Origin: Lelliottia nimipressuralis
Lineage (GTDB): Bacteria; Pseudomonadota; Gammaproteobacteria; Enterobacterales; Enterobacteriaceae
Assembly: GCF_004402045.1 (NCBI RefSeq)
Contig: NZ_SOMG01000030.1
Location: 496,001-560,000, forward strand
Reading direction: 5' to 3'
Length of the DNA stretch: 64,000 nucleotides
The notes under the pieces: generated by a model
The model's database searches: none
What the model saw: the letters and a program-made list of their open reading frames with translations, nothing else
What the model was told of the DNA's origin: nothing
Position numbers and translations under genes: made by a program
In this document: positions 1 to 7,692 of the stretch, piece after piece
Layout of the letters: the number at the start of each line of letters is the position of its first letter
Numbering within the stretch: the stretch's first letter is position 1

Positions 1-40
1 TTCAGCGCAATTCCCTTGCACTGAAACGTCAGTATTTTGC

Positions 41-835
41 TTAAGCCGATCGTGGGCGCAATATTTTTTCGACGATGAGCACCAGACGCCTGCGCGTCAC
101 GAAGCGGTGTAGCTGGCCCAGAAGCCAGTTGCCGCATCCGGTAATTACGTAGTTACGGTTAGTGTCCACGGCCTCTAACGCCAGAGTGACCACTTTGTCC
201 GCGGGCATTCTTTTACCTACTGAGGCTTCCTCAGCGTTCACTACATCAAAAAAAGCCGTATCTGTGGCACCGGGACAAAGCGCCAACACGCGAATACCCT
301 TTGAGCGGTATTCTCCCCACAGCGCGTTTGAAAACGAGAGCAGGAATGCTTTGGTTGCGCCATAAATCGCCATATAAGGGTCAGGCTGCATCGCGGCAGT
401 AGAGGCAACATTAATAATCACCCCGGAGCCTTTCTGCAGCATTCCCGGCAGCATGGCGTGAGTGAGTTCCACAGGGGCCAGGCAATTCACGTTGATCTCA
501 TCACGCTGCCTGTCGATTGACAGTTCTTCGAATGGCCCATAGGTGGCAAACCCGGCGCAATTGATCAAAATGTCGGGGAAACGCCTTAAGGTTTCAAGCC
601 GTTCTGCAATGTGGGGGATGGCTTCTGATTTCACTAAGTCCTGCACGATAACCGTAACGGAAACGCCATGCTTTCTGACTAACTCAGCGGCAAGCGCCTG
701 AAGCTTTTGCTCTGAGCGGGCTATCAGGATCAATGCCACGCCGCGAGCGGCGAGTTGTCTGGCGAAATCACGACCTATTCCCGAAGATGCCCCGGTAATC
801 AGCGCTGTTTTTCCTGTATAATCAAAAGAGTTCAT
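41..835 (-). CDS. Short-chain dehydrogenase/reductase
   Basis: Classical SDR of 264 residues, normal length for the family. The Rossmann dinucleotide motif TGASSGIG lies at residues 14-21, the NCAG motif at 92-95, and the catalytic set is S145, Y158 and K162 (YxxxK), followed by PG at 188-189. An NAD(P)H-dependent carbonyl/alcohol oxidoreduction is expected; the substrate cannot be read from the sequence. The C-terminal tail (about 230-264) is basic and hydrophobic, as in SDRs that associate with membranes. It is transcribed away from a MerR-family gene, and the shared intergenic region holds a MerR-type promoter pointing at this gene, so it is the probable target of that regulator. The upstream AAGGT is a weak ribosome site very close to the ATG. 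Confidence 0.9.
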   Translation of the reverse strand: MNSFDYTGKTALITGASSGIGRDFARQLAARGVALILIARSEQKLQALAAELVRKHGVSVTVIVQDLVKSEAIPHIAERLETLRRFPDILINCAGFATYGPFEELSIDRQRDEINVNCLAPVELTHAMLPGMLQKGSGVIINVASTAAMQPDPYMAIYGATKAFLLSFSNALWGEYRSKGIRVLALCPGATDTAFFDVVNAEEASVGKRMPADKVVTLALEAVDTNRNYVITGCGNWLLGQLHRFVTRRRLVLIVEKILRPRSA

Positions 836-869
836 ACCTTAAATCCCGTTTCCCTAATTTGTGCATCAC

Positions 870-901
870 AGGATAAACCGTGCACTTAGGTACACGGTCA
901 A
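870..901 (-). promoter_or_regulatory. MerR-type promoter with operator dyad in an over-long spacer
   Basis: On the minus strand there is a -35 hexamer TTGACC (896-901) and a -10 TATCCT (870-875), 20 bp apart, or TTATCC (871-876) at 19 bp. The spacer is filled by a dyad at 877-898 with arms beginning ACCGTG and ending CACGGT (9 of 11 pairs match). An over-long 19-20 bp spacer with a centred dyad is the known layout of promoters that MerR regulators activate by DNA distortion. It drives the SDR gene at 41-835. Confidence 0.75.
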
Positions 902-931
902 GCGTGATTTTTACAAGATAAGGACGACGCA

Positions 932-1300
932 ATGCGAATTGGCGAACTGTGTACGAAAACGGGATTATCGAAAGAGACGGTCCGTTACTATGAAAGGCAA
1001 GGGTTGTTAGAGAATATCCCACAACCCAATCGCAGCAATAACTACAAAGTCTATTCCGCCGTCGATTTACAGCGTTTGAACATGATCAAACATGCCAAAA
1101 TGCTGGGCTTTACTTTAGCCGAAATATCAGAGGTTTTAGCTGTCTGGGTCGACGATAAATTTACCTCTGAGCAAAAGCAAACCTCTCTGCGCCGCAAATT
1201 GCAGCAGCTTGAAGAGAAAGAAACGGCGTTAATTGAACTCAGAGCCAGGCTAATCAACGCTATTAATAAGGTTGGCCAGCCTTGTATAGACGAGTTTTGA
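932..1300 (+). CDS. MerR family transcriptional regulator
   Basis: A 122-residue MerR regulator. The N-terminal winged helix is clear: MRIGELCTKTGLSKETVRYYE is the canonical opening, followed by the RSNNYKVYS wing and the GFTLAEI segment. A long coiled-coil dimerisation helix runs about 80-118 (QLEEKETALIELRARL). The short C-terminal effector region has a single cysteine (QPCIDEF), which could be redox- or electrophile-sensing, but the paired cysteines of metal sensors are absent. It is divergent from the SDR with 96 bp between starts. Likely it activates the SDR promoter and represses itself. The ligand is unknown. Confidence 0.9.
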   Translation: MRIGELCTKTGLSKETVRYYERQGLLENIPQPNRSNNYKVYSAVDLQRLNMIKHAKMLGFTLAEISEVLAVWVDDKFTSEQKQTSLRRKLQQLEEKETALIELRARLINAINKVGQPCIDEF

Positions 1301-1316
1301 TCGACGGGTGAGTGGA

Positions 1317-1337
1317 GGCCGCAATAGCGATGCGGCC
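1317..1337. terminator. Bidirectional terminator hairpin
   Basis: A 7 bp stem GGCCGCA / TGCGGCC with a 7-base loop, followed by TTGTCTGTC on the plus strand. It lies between the convergent MerR gene and the PTS IIB-like gene. Confidence 0.55.
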
Positions 1338-1344
1338 TTGTCTG

Positions 1345-1659
1345 TCAGGCAGCCAGTTCAGGCATCTGCTCCTTCACGAAATTCAACACCTTCCTCGCGT
1401 CCAGAGACGCGTAGGGAAGGCTCTCAATGATGGCAATTGAACGCGTATTTCCCACGATGTCGTTTATCTCATCGAGTTTGTATTGAATGTGCGGCGCGAT
1501 AAGAAAACCGTCGAAAGCGGGGGAAACACTGGCGAAGTTATCCAGCCCAACGGCGCTAATCATCAGTGGATAGCCTTCTTGTTCTGCCAGGGACTGCATT
1601 TTTTTGGCGAGAGAGTTTGCGGTGTTACCGAATAAACAACATATCAGAAGCTTTTTCAT
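1345..1659 (-). CDS. Orphan PTS lactose/cellobiose-type IIB-like protein
   Basis: A 104-residue protein of the PTS lactose/cellobiose IIB fold. It starts MKKLLICCLFGNTANSL; family IIB domains have a phosphoryl-carrying cysteine in a CxxGxSTS loop, here changed to CCLFGNTANS, so a cysteine is present but the loop is altered. I chose the ATG at 1659 because AGGAGG (1668-1673) stands 8 nt upstream; a longer frame to 1686 would bury this site. No IIA or IIC gene is adjacent in this window, which is unusual for a working sugar transporter. It could serve a distant permease or have become regulatory. Confidence 0.75.
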   Translation of the reverse strand: MKKLLICCLFGNTANSLAKKMQSLAEQEGYPLMISAVGLDNFASVSPAFDGFLIAPHIQYKLDEINDIVGNTRSIAIIESLPYASLDARKVLNFVKEQMPELAA

Positions 1660-1740
1660 ATTTTGTTCCTCCTGAAAACCGCTCATAGGGTAATCCTGAG
1701 GTTGTCACCGAAATGCGCGCTATCTCTTATTTTGGTGACA

Positions 1741-1763
1741 AATTAACTGCAGCTGCATTAATT
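1741..1763. promoter_or_regulatory. Dyad upstream of the PTS IIB-like gene
   Basis: AATTAA and TTAATT flank a GCAGCTGC core about 80 bp upstream of the PTS IIB-like start. It could be an operator; no regulator is assigned. Confidence 0.25.
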
Positions 1764-1792
1764 GAATGTTTGTTTGATATGACGCGGCAGAT

Positions 1793-2392
1793 TCAGACCA
1801 TTTCTTTCCACTGATAAAATTTTATTGAGGCAAGAGAGAGCATGTCTAAATCTTCTTTTGTATCGCCATAGGCATAGACGTCTTTATAGGAAGATAAATC
1901 ATAATTATCAATTATCTTCGTTTTTTTTAAGCGAGCGCTACAGTCCCCTTGTTTGTAGTTTCCGGTGGCTTTTCCCCCTGAAAAGGCCACTTCACTGCAT
2001 AAAAGTTCCAACCCATTCTGCTCACACCAGGGTTTAAGGTACAAATCAAGCGAGGCAGAGACAACTACCACCGTATCCCCTTGAGATTTATGCCAGTTGA
2101 TTTTGTTCATGGCATCCTCCCGCAACAGGGATGGAATTTCTGTTTTACTGTAGAAAAGACCTGCATTTTTTAATTCAGCTTCAGACTTGCCAGCTAACGC
2201 TATTCTTACCACTTTTTTTCGTAAAACCGATCCCGATAACGCGCCCATTTTATAGGCGAGGATATAGGGAAGAAGGCGTAGCTTTCCACGCCGCAGCGTT
2301 TTTTCATCCACAGAACGGTAAATAAACGGCGTGAAGGTATCGGAAAAAGTTATCGTTCCATCGAAATCGAAAAAAGCAATATTTGTAGTCAT
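1793..2392 (-). CDS. HAD-superfamily IB hydrolase (phosphatase)
   Basis: About 199 residues. The motif I aspartates sit in FFDFDGTITF near the N-terminus, motif II is the VVVSAS stretch, and motif III/IV is the YAYGDTKEDLDML stretch with the acidic Mg-binding residues. This is the SerB-like IB subclass, whose members dephosphorylate small phosphorylated metabolites or lipid phosphates. The substrate is unknown. The frame extends ten codons further upstream to 2422, but the ATG immediately before the DFDGT strand is the natural start. Neither start has a strong ribosome site, so the start is uncertain. Confidence 0.8.
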   Translation of the reverse strand: MTTNIAFFDFDGTITFSDTFTPFIYRSVDEKTLRRGKLRLLPYILAYKMGALSGSVLRKKVVRIALAGKSEAELKNAGLFYSKTEIPSLLREDAMNKINWHKSQGDTVVVVSASLDLYLKPWCEQNGLELLCSEVAFSGGKATGNYKQGDCSARLKKTKIIDNYDLSSYKDVYAYGDTKEDLDMLSLASIKFYQWKEMV

Positions 2393-2449
2393 AAGCCGTT
2401 CAGACGGGATAATGAATTGCATCGGGCGAGTGTATCACTGTTTTTGATG

Positions 2450-3361
2450 TTAATGTTTTTTTAGCCAGTCGAGAAAAAACTGGCTAAACGCCGTGACCTG
2501 AAGCGGCTGCAGCTTGCGCTGCGGGTAAACAAACTGCAGCCCGACATCTTTGCGATCGTATCGGCTAAAGCCGGTGAAGCTGTCGGCAAACAGCACCGTG
2601 AGTCTTCCGGTCTCAACATCGTCTTTGACGTCCCACCAGGATTTCCCCGCGATACCGGCCCCGCTGAGGGCCCACTGACGAAGCAGCGCGCCGTCGTCGC
2701 ACACCATGGCAGGATCCACGCGAACAACCGTTTCCTCGCCCTCGGTTTCAAAGCGCCATTCGTTCATTACCACGCCCTGCGACTCAAGCGCCAGGCACCG
2801 ATGATGGGCTAAATCTGCAAACGTGGAGGGGATGCCACGGTCGTTAAGATATTGCCCGGAGGCAACCAGCACCCGATGATTCGGGCGGATATTTCTGACG
2901 ACAAGACTGCTGTCCGGCAGGTTACCGAAGCGTACGCTCATATCCAGCCGGTTAGCGACCAGGTCCTCAACGTGCTCTCTTAACGAGATGAAAAATTTCA
3001 CGTCAGGATGGATGCGGGAAAATTCAACGACGGCAGGGCTCAGATACTGTCTGCCAAAGTCAGAGGGTGCAGAAAGGCGAATGTTGCCGCTGAGCACGCC
3101 TTCTTTTTGCGTCAGTAACGACTCGGCATGATGCACTTCTTCCAGCACGCGCAGCGCAGCATGGTAAAACTCTTCCCCGGCGCGGGTCAGCGTGATGGAC
3201 CGCGTTGAGCGATGAAACAGGCGGGTCTGGTAACGCTCTTCAATTGCCTTTAGCCTGGCCGTCATGGTGGCCGGGGAAAGCGACAGGCGTCGTCCGGCAG
3301 CGGAAAGGCTGCCAGCCCCGGCAATCTCAACCAGTAATGCCATGTCTTCGAGCTTGCCCAT
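2450..3361 (-). CDS. LysR family transcriptional regulator
   Basis: A 303-residue LysR regulator. The N-terminal winged HTH spans about residues 1-62 (GSLSAAGRRLSLSPATMTARLKAIE; the usual QPAVS is replaced by PATMT), followed by a linker helix and a substrate-binding domain (about 90-290). It belongs to the large AaeR/DsdC-type group typified by the opening MALLVEIAGAGSLSAAGRRLS. It is divergent from the Old Yellow Enzyme gene, with a 98 bp shared control region holding a large inverted repeat. It probably controls that flavoprotein operon and itself; the inducer is unknown. Confidence 0.9.
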   Translation of the reverse strand: MGKLEDMALLVEIAGAGSLSAAGRRLSLSPATMTARLKAIEERYQTRLFHRSTRSITLTRAGEEFYHAALRVLEEVHHAESLLTQKEGVLSGNIRLSAPSDFGRQYLSPAVVEFSRIHPDVKFFISLREHVEDLVANRLDMSVRFGNLPDSSLVVRNIRPNHRVLVASGQYLNDRGIPSTFADLAHHRCLALESQGVVMNEWRFETEGEETVVRVDPAMVCDDGALLRQWALSGAGIAGKSWWDVKDDVETGRLTVLFADSFTGFSRYDRKDVGLQFVYPQRKLQPLQVTAFSQFFLDWLKKH

Positions 3362-3382
3362 TATTCATATTTTCCGAAAAGT

Positions 3383-3418
3383 GCATCTGTTTTTAGCGTA
3401 ATTATCAAAATCAGATGC
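3383..3418. promoter_or_regulatory. Inverted repeat operator between LysR and OYE genes
   Basis: Arms GCATCTGTTTT and AAAATCAGATGC are inverted with a single base insertion, spaced by about 13 bp, for a 36 bp element. Its place between divergent start codons and its size fit a LysR-family binding region. Confidence 0.5.
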
Positions 3419-3459
3419 CGCCTGTAAAGTGATTTCATCCAAACCACAGGGGATGAAGC

Positions 3460-4575
3460 ATGAAACGTACCTCACTTTTTGAACGCTACAGGCTGGGTCC
3501 GCTGGACCTGAAAAATCGTATCATCATGGCACCGATGACCCGCGCGCGTTCCCTTCAGCCGGGAAATATTCCCTCCGCGCTGATGGCGGAGTATTACCGG
3601 CAGCGTGCCAGCGCGGGATTAATCATCACGGAAGCCACGCAGATCTCGCCTCAGGGGCAGGGTTACTCATGGACACCCGGCATGCATACGCCGGAGCAGA
3701 TTTCAGGATGGCAGCTCACCACGGGCGCCGTGCATCAGGCGGGCGGGGTCATTTTTTCTCAGCTCTGGCACGTAGGGCGGATGTCGCACGCCAGTTTTCA
3801 TCAGGATGGAAAGCCCGTCGCCCCGTCAGCGCTGGCGCCGGACGCGCAGGTATGGGTGGTGAATGAAAAGGGAGAGGGCCAGATGGTTGACTGCCCACAG
3901 CCGAGAACCCTCTCGCGCAATGACATTCACTCTATCATTGCGGACTATCGCCAGGCCGCCCTGAATGCCGTTCAGGCCGGGTTTGATGGCGTGGAGGTTC
4001 ACGGTGGAAACGGCTATTTGATCGACCAGTTCCTGCGTCAAACATCCAACATACGCACGGATGAGTACGGTGGCACGCTTGCCAACCGGATCCGCTTTGC
4101 CCAGGAGGTATTGAGCGCCATTGCTGAGGCCATTGGTCGCGAGCGTACGGGCATCCGTCTCTCGCCGTTTATTACCCAGCGCGGGATGAACGATCCGCAG
4201 GTGACGGAAGCCATACTCGCTCTTGCGGCCTGGTGTGAACAAAAAGGGATCGCGTACATCCACCTGGCGGAAGCCGACTGGGACGATGCGCCGCAGGTAC
4301 CTGAACATTTCCGCCAGTCACTTCGCGAGACCTTTAGCGGAACCCTTATCGTCGCGGGCAACTACGATCGTGAAAAAGCGGAAAACATCCTTGCCGCGGG
4401 CTATGCCGATTTGATTGCGTTCGGACGACCATTTATTGCTAACCCGGATTTACCCCTCCGACTGGCGCACCGGTTGCCTTTGGCACAGGTGCGCGATCCC
4501 GCCACGCTGTTTGGCGGCACCGCGACGGGATATACCGACTACCCCTTATATAACCTGCAGGAAGAAACATTATGA
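3460..4575 (+). CDS. Old Yellow Enzyme family alkene reductase (NemA-like)
   Basis: A 371-residue FMN-dependent TIM-barrel ene-reductase, close to the usual length of NemA/OYE proteins. Key features are the N-terminal PMTRAR flavin-binding loop (25-30), QLWHVGR (101-107), the substrate-binding H181 and N184 with Y186 in HGGNGYLIDQFL, and the GRPFIANPDLP phosphate-binding loop near the C-terminus. It is expected to reduce activated C=C bonds (enones, nitro-olefins, nitrate esters, maleimides) with NAD(P)H and help detoxify electrophiles. It is divergent from the LysR gene and overlaps the next gene by ATGA. Good AGGGGATG ribosome site. Confidence 0.93.
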   Translation: MKRTSLFERYRLGPLDLKNRIIMAPMTRARSLQPGNIPSALMAEYYRQRASAGLIITEATQISPQGQGYSWTPGMHTPEQISGWQLTTGAVHQAGGVIFSQLWHVGRMSHASFHQDGKPVAPSALAPDAQVWVVNEKGEGQMVDCPQPRTLSRNDIHSIIADYRQAALNAVQAGFDGVEVHGGNGYLIDQFLRQTSNIRTDEYGGTLANRIRFAQEVLSAIAEAIGRERTGIRLSPFITQRGMNDPQVTEAILALAAWCEQKGIAYIHLAEADWDDAPQVPEHFRQSLRETFSGTLIVAGNYDREKAENILAAGYADLIAFGRPFIANPDLPLRLAHRLPLAQVRDPATLFGGTATGYTDYPLYNLQEETL

Positions 4576-5147
4576 ACCGTAAGACCTTAATTATCGGCGG
4601 CGCGTCCGGCAGCGGGTCGACATATTTTCGTTCCGCTCTCGCGGCGCTTGTTTTTATTGGACTGTCGGGCACCGCGTATTCGGCGCAGGCAGAATGGGTA
4701 AAACCTCATCAGCTTATTGTGGATAAAAGCCTGCCCCAGGCGCAATTAACTGCGAATGAATCTGTTGCCAGAGAATATGCAACGTTCTGGAACACGGGGG
4801 ATGAATCCCTGGCGCGTGATGCCCTGGCGGTGAACTTTATTGATAAAACGCCCCCGGAAGGTCGTAAGCAGGGGCCGGAAGGCGCTATTTTAGCCTCGCG
4901 GGCCTTTCGTGCCGCCGTGCCTGATTTACGCTGCGAGGTTGAGCAAATGATTATTTCAGGTAATCGCGTGGTCTCCCATTTGCATTTTTACGGCACGTTC
5001 AGCGGAACATTCGGCAAGCTGAAGGGGAAGGGGCAGAAAATAGATTTTATCGCCACGGATATTTACGACATTCGTGAAGGTAAAATTGCGGCTAACTGGC
5101 ATATTGAGGATAACCTGACGCTGATGAAACAGCTGGGCGCACTGTAA
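4572..5147 (+). CDS. Secreted SnoaL-like (NTF2 fold) ester-cyclase-type protein
   Basis: A 191-residue protein. Residues 60-190 form a SnoaL/NTF2-like domain (AREYATFWNTGDESLARDALA, then FRAAVPDLRCEVEQMI and IRDGKI-type strands). Before it lies a signal-peptide-like segment (about 18-41: hydrophobic core ALAALVFIGLSG, cleavage likely after AQA), so the domain should be periplasmic. The first 15 residues (MNRKTLIIGGASGSG) look instead like the nucleotide-binding start of an SDR. No other ATG, GTG or TTG start was seen before the hydrophobic segment, and the ATG overlaps the OYE stop. I infer a deletion fusion between an SDR start and a secreted SnoaL protein. The catalytic role is unknown. Confidence 0.75.
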   Translation: MNRKTLIIGGASGSGSTYFRSALAALVFIGLSGTAYSAQAEWVKPHQLIVDKSLPQAQLTANESVAREYATFWNTGDESLARDALAVNFIDKTPPEGRKQGPEGAILASRAFRAAVPDLRCEVEQMIISGNRVVSHLHFYGTFSGTFGKLKGKGQKIDFIATDIYDIREGKIAANWHIEDNLTLMKQLGAL

Positions 5148-5150
5148 CTT

Positions 5151-5188
5151 CATCACTCCGGGTAACCCGGGGGGAGCCCGGAGTGATG
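5151..5188. terminator. Strong bidirectional terminator hairpin
   Basis: A perfect 12 bp stem (CATCACTCCGGG / CCCGGAGTGATG) with a 14-base GC-rich loop, placed between convergent genes ending at 5147 and 5197. There is no long T tract, but the position and strength fit a terminator. Confidence 0.6.
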
Positions 5189-5196
5189 CGTAAATC

Positions 5197-5664
5197 CTAT
5201 AACCCCAGATCGCTCAGAGAGGGGTGATCGTCCGGGCGTCTGCCCAGCGGCCAGTGGAACAGTCGCTCAGCGGCTTTTATCGGCATATCGTTTACGCAGG
5301 CAAAACGGCGCTTCATCAATCCGTCCGGCTCGAACTCCCAGTTTTCATTGCCGTACGAGCGGAACCAGTTGCCAGAATCGTCATGCCATTCATAGGCATA
5401 GCGAACGGCGATGCGGCTATCCGTAAACGCCCAGAGCTCTTTAATCAGACGATAATCCAGCTCTTTTTTCCATTTCCGCTCCAGAAACGCCTGCGCTTCT
5501 TCACGGTTGGTGGCGAACTCCGCGCGGTTGCGCCATTGGGTATCCAGCGTATAGGCCAGCGCGACTTTCGCCGGGTCGCGACTGTTCCAGCCATCTTCTG
5601 CCAGTCTGACTTTTTCGATGGCGCTTTCACGTGTGAAGGGCGGTAAAGGAGGACGTGTGTTCAT
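5197..5664 (-). CDS. DUF1348 / nuclear transport factor 2-like protein
   Basis: A 155-residue member of the DUF1348 family (NTF2-like fold). It shows the family hallmarks [75 protein letters not shown] and the near-terminal [15 protein letters not shown]. These proteins are cytoplasmic, of unknown enzymatic role, and often sit beside TetR regulators, as here. It is divergent from the TetR gene with a shared palindrome near its start codon, so it is very likely repressed by that regulator. Confidence 0.88.
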   Translation of the reverse strand: MNTRPPLPPFTRESAIEKVRLAEDGWNSRDPAKVALAYTLDTQWRNRAEFATNREEAQAFLERKWKKELDYRLIKELWAFTDSRIAVRYAYEWHDDSGNWFRSYGNENWEFEPDGLMKRRFACVNDMPIKAAERLFHWPLGRRPDDHPSLSDLGL

Positions 5665-5689
5665 GGCGATTACCTCAGCGTATTATGAT

Positions 5690-5707
5690 GTAGACAGGTC
5701 TGTCTAC
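5690..5707. promoter_or_regulatory. TetR-family operator palindrome
   Basis: A perfect inverted repeat: GTAGACAG, two bases (GT), CTGTCTAC. It lies 26 bp upstream of the DUF1348 start and 61 bp upstream of the TetR start. The TAGACnnGTCTA-like form is typical of TetR/NemR-class operators. Confidence 0.75.
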
Positions 5708-5767
5708 TTGCGATAATCTATGCCTGTAAAATAACGCTGTCAACATCCGTTTTGAGGTTATAAAAAA

Positions 5768-6346
5768 GTGAAAACAGAATCCGCAGGCAATGATACAAAA
5801 ATCAGCGTCAGAGATAAGATATTACTGACGGCGCACGATCTGTTTTATTCCACAGGCTTCAGGGCGACGGGCGTGGATACGCTGATTAAAGCGTCGAAAG
5901 TGACAAAGGTGACTTTCTATCGCCATTTTCCGAGTAAAAGTTTACTTATTCTCGCTTATTTACAGTATCGGCATGAAATATGGATTGGCTGGTTTGAGTC
6001 CACGCTGCGTCGACATCTTGAGGAAGGTGAAATACCTTCTGACGCGTTATCTGCATCGCTTTACGAATGGTTTATTTCGCCCGAGTTTCACGGCTGCGCG
6101 TTTATTAATGCCAGCGCCGAGGCAAAATCGGAAGATATTGAAAGCGAAATAAAAGAGATTTGCCGAAATCATAAATGTGAAACTAAGAAAATTATTGCAT
6201 CGCTGACGAAGATCGCTGATGAGCGCGTCGTCAATGAGATCATGCTGCTCATTGACGGCGCAATTATTCATGCGCAAATGGGCATGGATACCAGCACGGT
6301 CATCACGTCGTTAGCACCGGGTCTGGAAAGGTTAACAGGAAAATAA
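5768..6346 (+). CDS. TetR/AcrR family transcriptional regulator
   Basis: A 192-residue TetR regulator with a GTG start. The HTH is in residues 15-60 (RDKILLTAHDLFYSTGFRAT then VTKVTFYRHFPSKSLL), followed by a helical ligand-binding domain. It is divergent from the DUF1348 gene and flanks a perfect operator palindrome, so it should repress both. The ligand-binding domain has two cysteines (GCAFIN and EICRNHKCET), which leaves room for electrophile sensing. The GAGG ribosome site is 11 bases from the GTG, a little far. Confidence 0.9.
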   Translation: MKTESAGNDTKISVRDKILLTAHDLFYSTGFRATGVDTLIKASKVTKVTFYRHFPSKSLLILAYLQYRHEIWIGWFESTLRRHLEEGEIPSDALSASLYEWFISPEFHGCAFINASAEAKSEDIESEIKEICRNHKCETKKIIASLTKIADERVVNEIMLLIDGAIIHAQMGMDTSTVITSLAPGLERLTGK

Positions 6347-6390
6347 GCGTAGCCGGGGCGTTGCATCATGTTAAATGGCTGGAATACGCG

Positions 6391-6409
6391 ACAGTCTATT
6401 ACAGACTGT
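6391..6409. terminator. Hairpin between convergent genes
   Basis: A perfect 7 bp stem ACAGTCT / AGACTGT with a 5-base loop that overlaps the stop codon of the histidine phosphatase gene. A probable bidirectional terminator. Confidence 0.4.
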
Positions 6410-6953
6410 AAACCCCCGCACCCCAGTACCCCTTACCCGGGCGACTCTCTTCTTTCCAGCCTGATGCCATCAGCGCTTTTGCAATAAACCGGTTCATGAT
6501 CCCGTGCCCCATGAGCAGGACGGGACCGTCGGCGTGCCTGGCTACCGTCACAAGGATCTCCGCCGCCTTAACGGCGCGTTTTTTGGCGACGTTTACAGAC
6601 TCTGCCTCACCTGGCAGGCCGCAGAGCCAAAGTATACGAAATAGCGCCGCCCAGGAAAAAGGCGATAACCGTAACCCTGGGATACGAAATACCGGCAACT
6701 CCGCTTCCCGAAATACATCATCAATTACGCCCGGTTCACACCCCAGTGTTTTTAACGATGACAGGGCTCTCGGGAGAGGGCTGCTGAGGAAAGCGAGCGC
6801 TCGGTACGCCTGGATTTGAGCCATTTCAGGCGGCCTGTCGCTGCCCGTTGAAGAGAGGTTATAGCTGTCGATCCACTCCGCTATTTCCCTGCATGAGACT
6901 TTTGGCGCACCCCTGTAATGGGGTTCTCCATGCCGCATCAAAATAATTTCCAT
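6399..6953 (-). CDS. Histidine phosphatase family protein
   Basis: About 184 residues in the phosphoglycerate-mutase-like superfamily. The phospho-accepting histidine is in MRHGEP, eight residues into the protein from the start chosen here. The phosphate pocket arginine is in SSPLPRALSSL, an acid/base region is REAELPVF, and the second histidine is in GHGIMNRFIA. A role as a small-molecule or protein phosphatase is likely; the substrate is unknown. The frame extends to 6983, but the ATG just before the catalytic strand is the normal family start; neither start has a clear ribosome site. Confidence 0.8.
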   Translation of the reverse strand: MEIILMRHGEPHYRGAPKVSCREIAEWIDSYNLSSTGSDRPPEMAQIQAYRALAFLSSPLPRALSSLKTLGCEPGVIDDVFREAELPVFRIPGLRLSPFSWAALFRILWLCGLPGEAESVNVAKKRAVKAAEILVTVARHADGPVLLMGHGIMNRFIAKALMASGWKEESRPGKGYWGAGVYSL

Positions 6954-7179
6954 ACGTTCTAATCGCGAGTCCCGATCTTCCATTCATCACAGCAAGACTA
7001 ACGCGATCTGATAAGAATGTTCACCCACCCGTTTTGGTGTGTCAGAGCGAGATCCATAACACGCGGCTGTACTTAACGTTGTTCACCGCAATAATATATG
7101 TCGCAAGAATTTAACTGTTTTTTGGCTTTCTCGTTTCGCGCGGCATCACACGTAAAGCGGGTTAGTAAGGATACCCTCC

Positions 7180-7692
7180 ATGTCTCTTCGAATTCGACAG
7201 GCCACCGGAGCCGATTCAACGCTTTTAAGCGAGCTGGGATATCGCATTTACCCCGCCCATTTTCAGCATCTGTGGGTGTCAGACGCAGAGATGAAGGATT
7301 TTCTGCACGGCGAGTACGCGCTTTCTGTACTTGAACAGAGCCTGAAAGATAACGCTGTTTCCTGGTATGTTGCCGAGACCGATCGGCCCGTGGGGTTCAT
7401 GAAAGTGACCTGGGAGGCCATGATTCCAGAAACGGATAAGCAGGGTGTGCTTCTGAACAAGCTCTACCTTGATCCTGCTGAGACCGGCAAGAATTATGGT
7501 CAGGTCATGTTCAACGAAATCATCGACATGGCCCAGAACAGAGGGAAAGACTATCTCTGGCTGGAAGTGCTTGAGCAGAACGCGGGAGCGTACCGCTTCT
7601 ACCAAAAGCAGGGCATGCTCTGCCTTAAGAACGTGCTTTTCGAAACCGCTTCTCAGCAGAGCATACTCAGGATTATGGGGATGTCTCTTTAG
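7180..7692 (+). CDS. GNAT family N-acetyltransferase
   Basis: A 170-residue GNAT. It opens with the typical MSLRIRQATGADSTLLSEL, has the central VGFMKVTWEA strand, LLNKLYLDPAETGKNYGQVMF in place of the usual RGxGxG/A acetyl-CoA loop (a weaker, KNYGQ version), and NAGAYRFYQKQGM near the end. It should transfer an acetyl group from acetyl-CoA to an amine; the substrate cannot be named. Its 3' end overlaps the convergent membrane-protein gene by 20 bp. Confidence 0.85.
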   Translation: MSLRIRQATGADSTLLSELGYRIYPAHFQHLWVSDAEMKDFLHGEYALSVLEQSLKDNAVSWYVAETDRPVGFMKVTWEAMIPETDKQGVLLNKLYLDPAETGKNYGQVMFNEIIDMAQNRGKDYLWLEVLEQNAGAYRFYQKQGMLCLKNVLFETASQQSILRIMGMSL

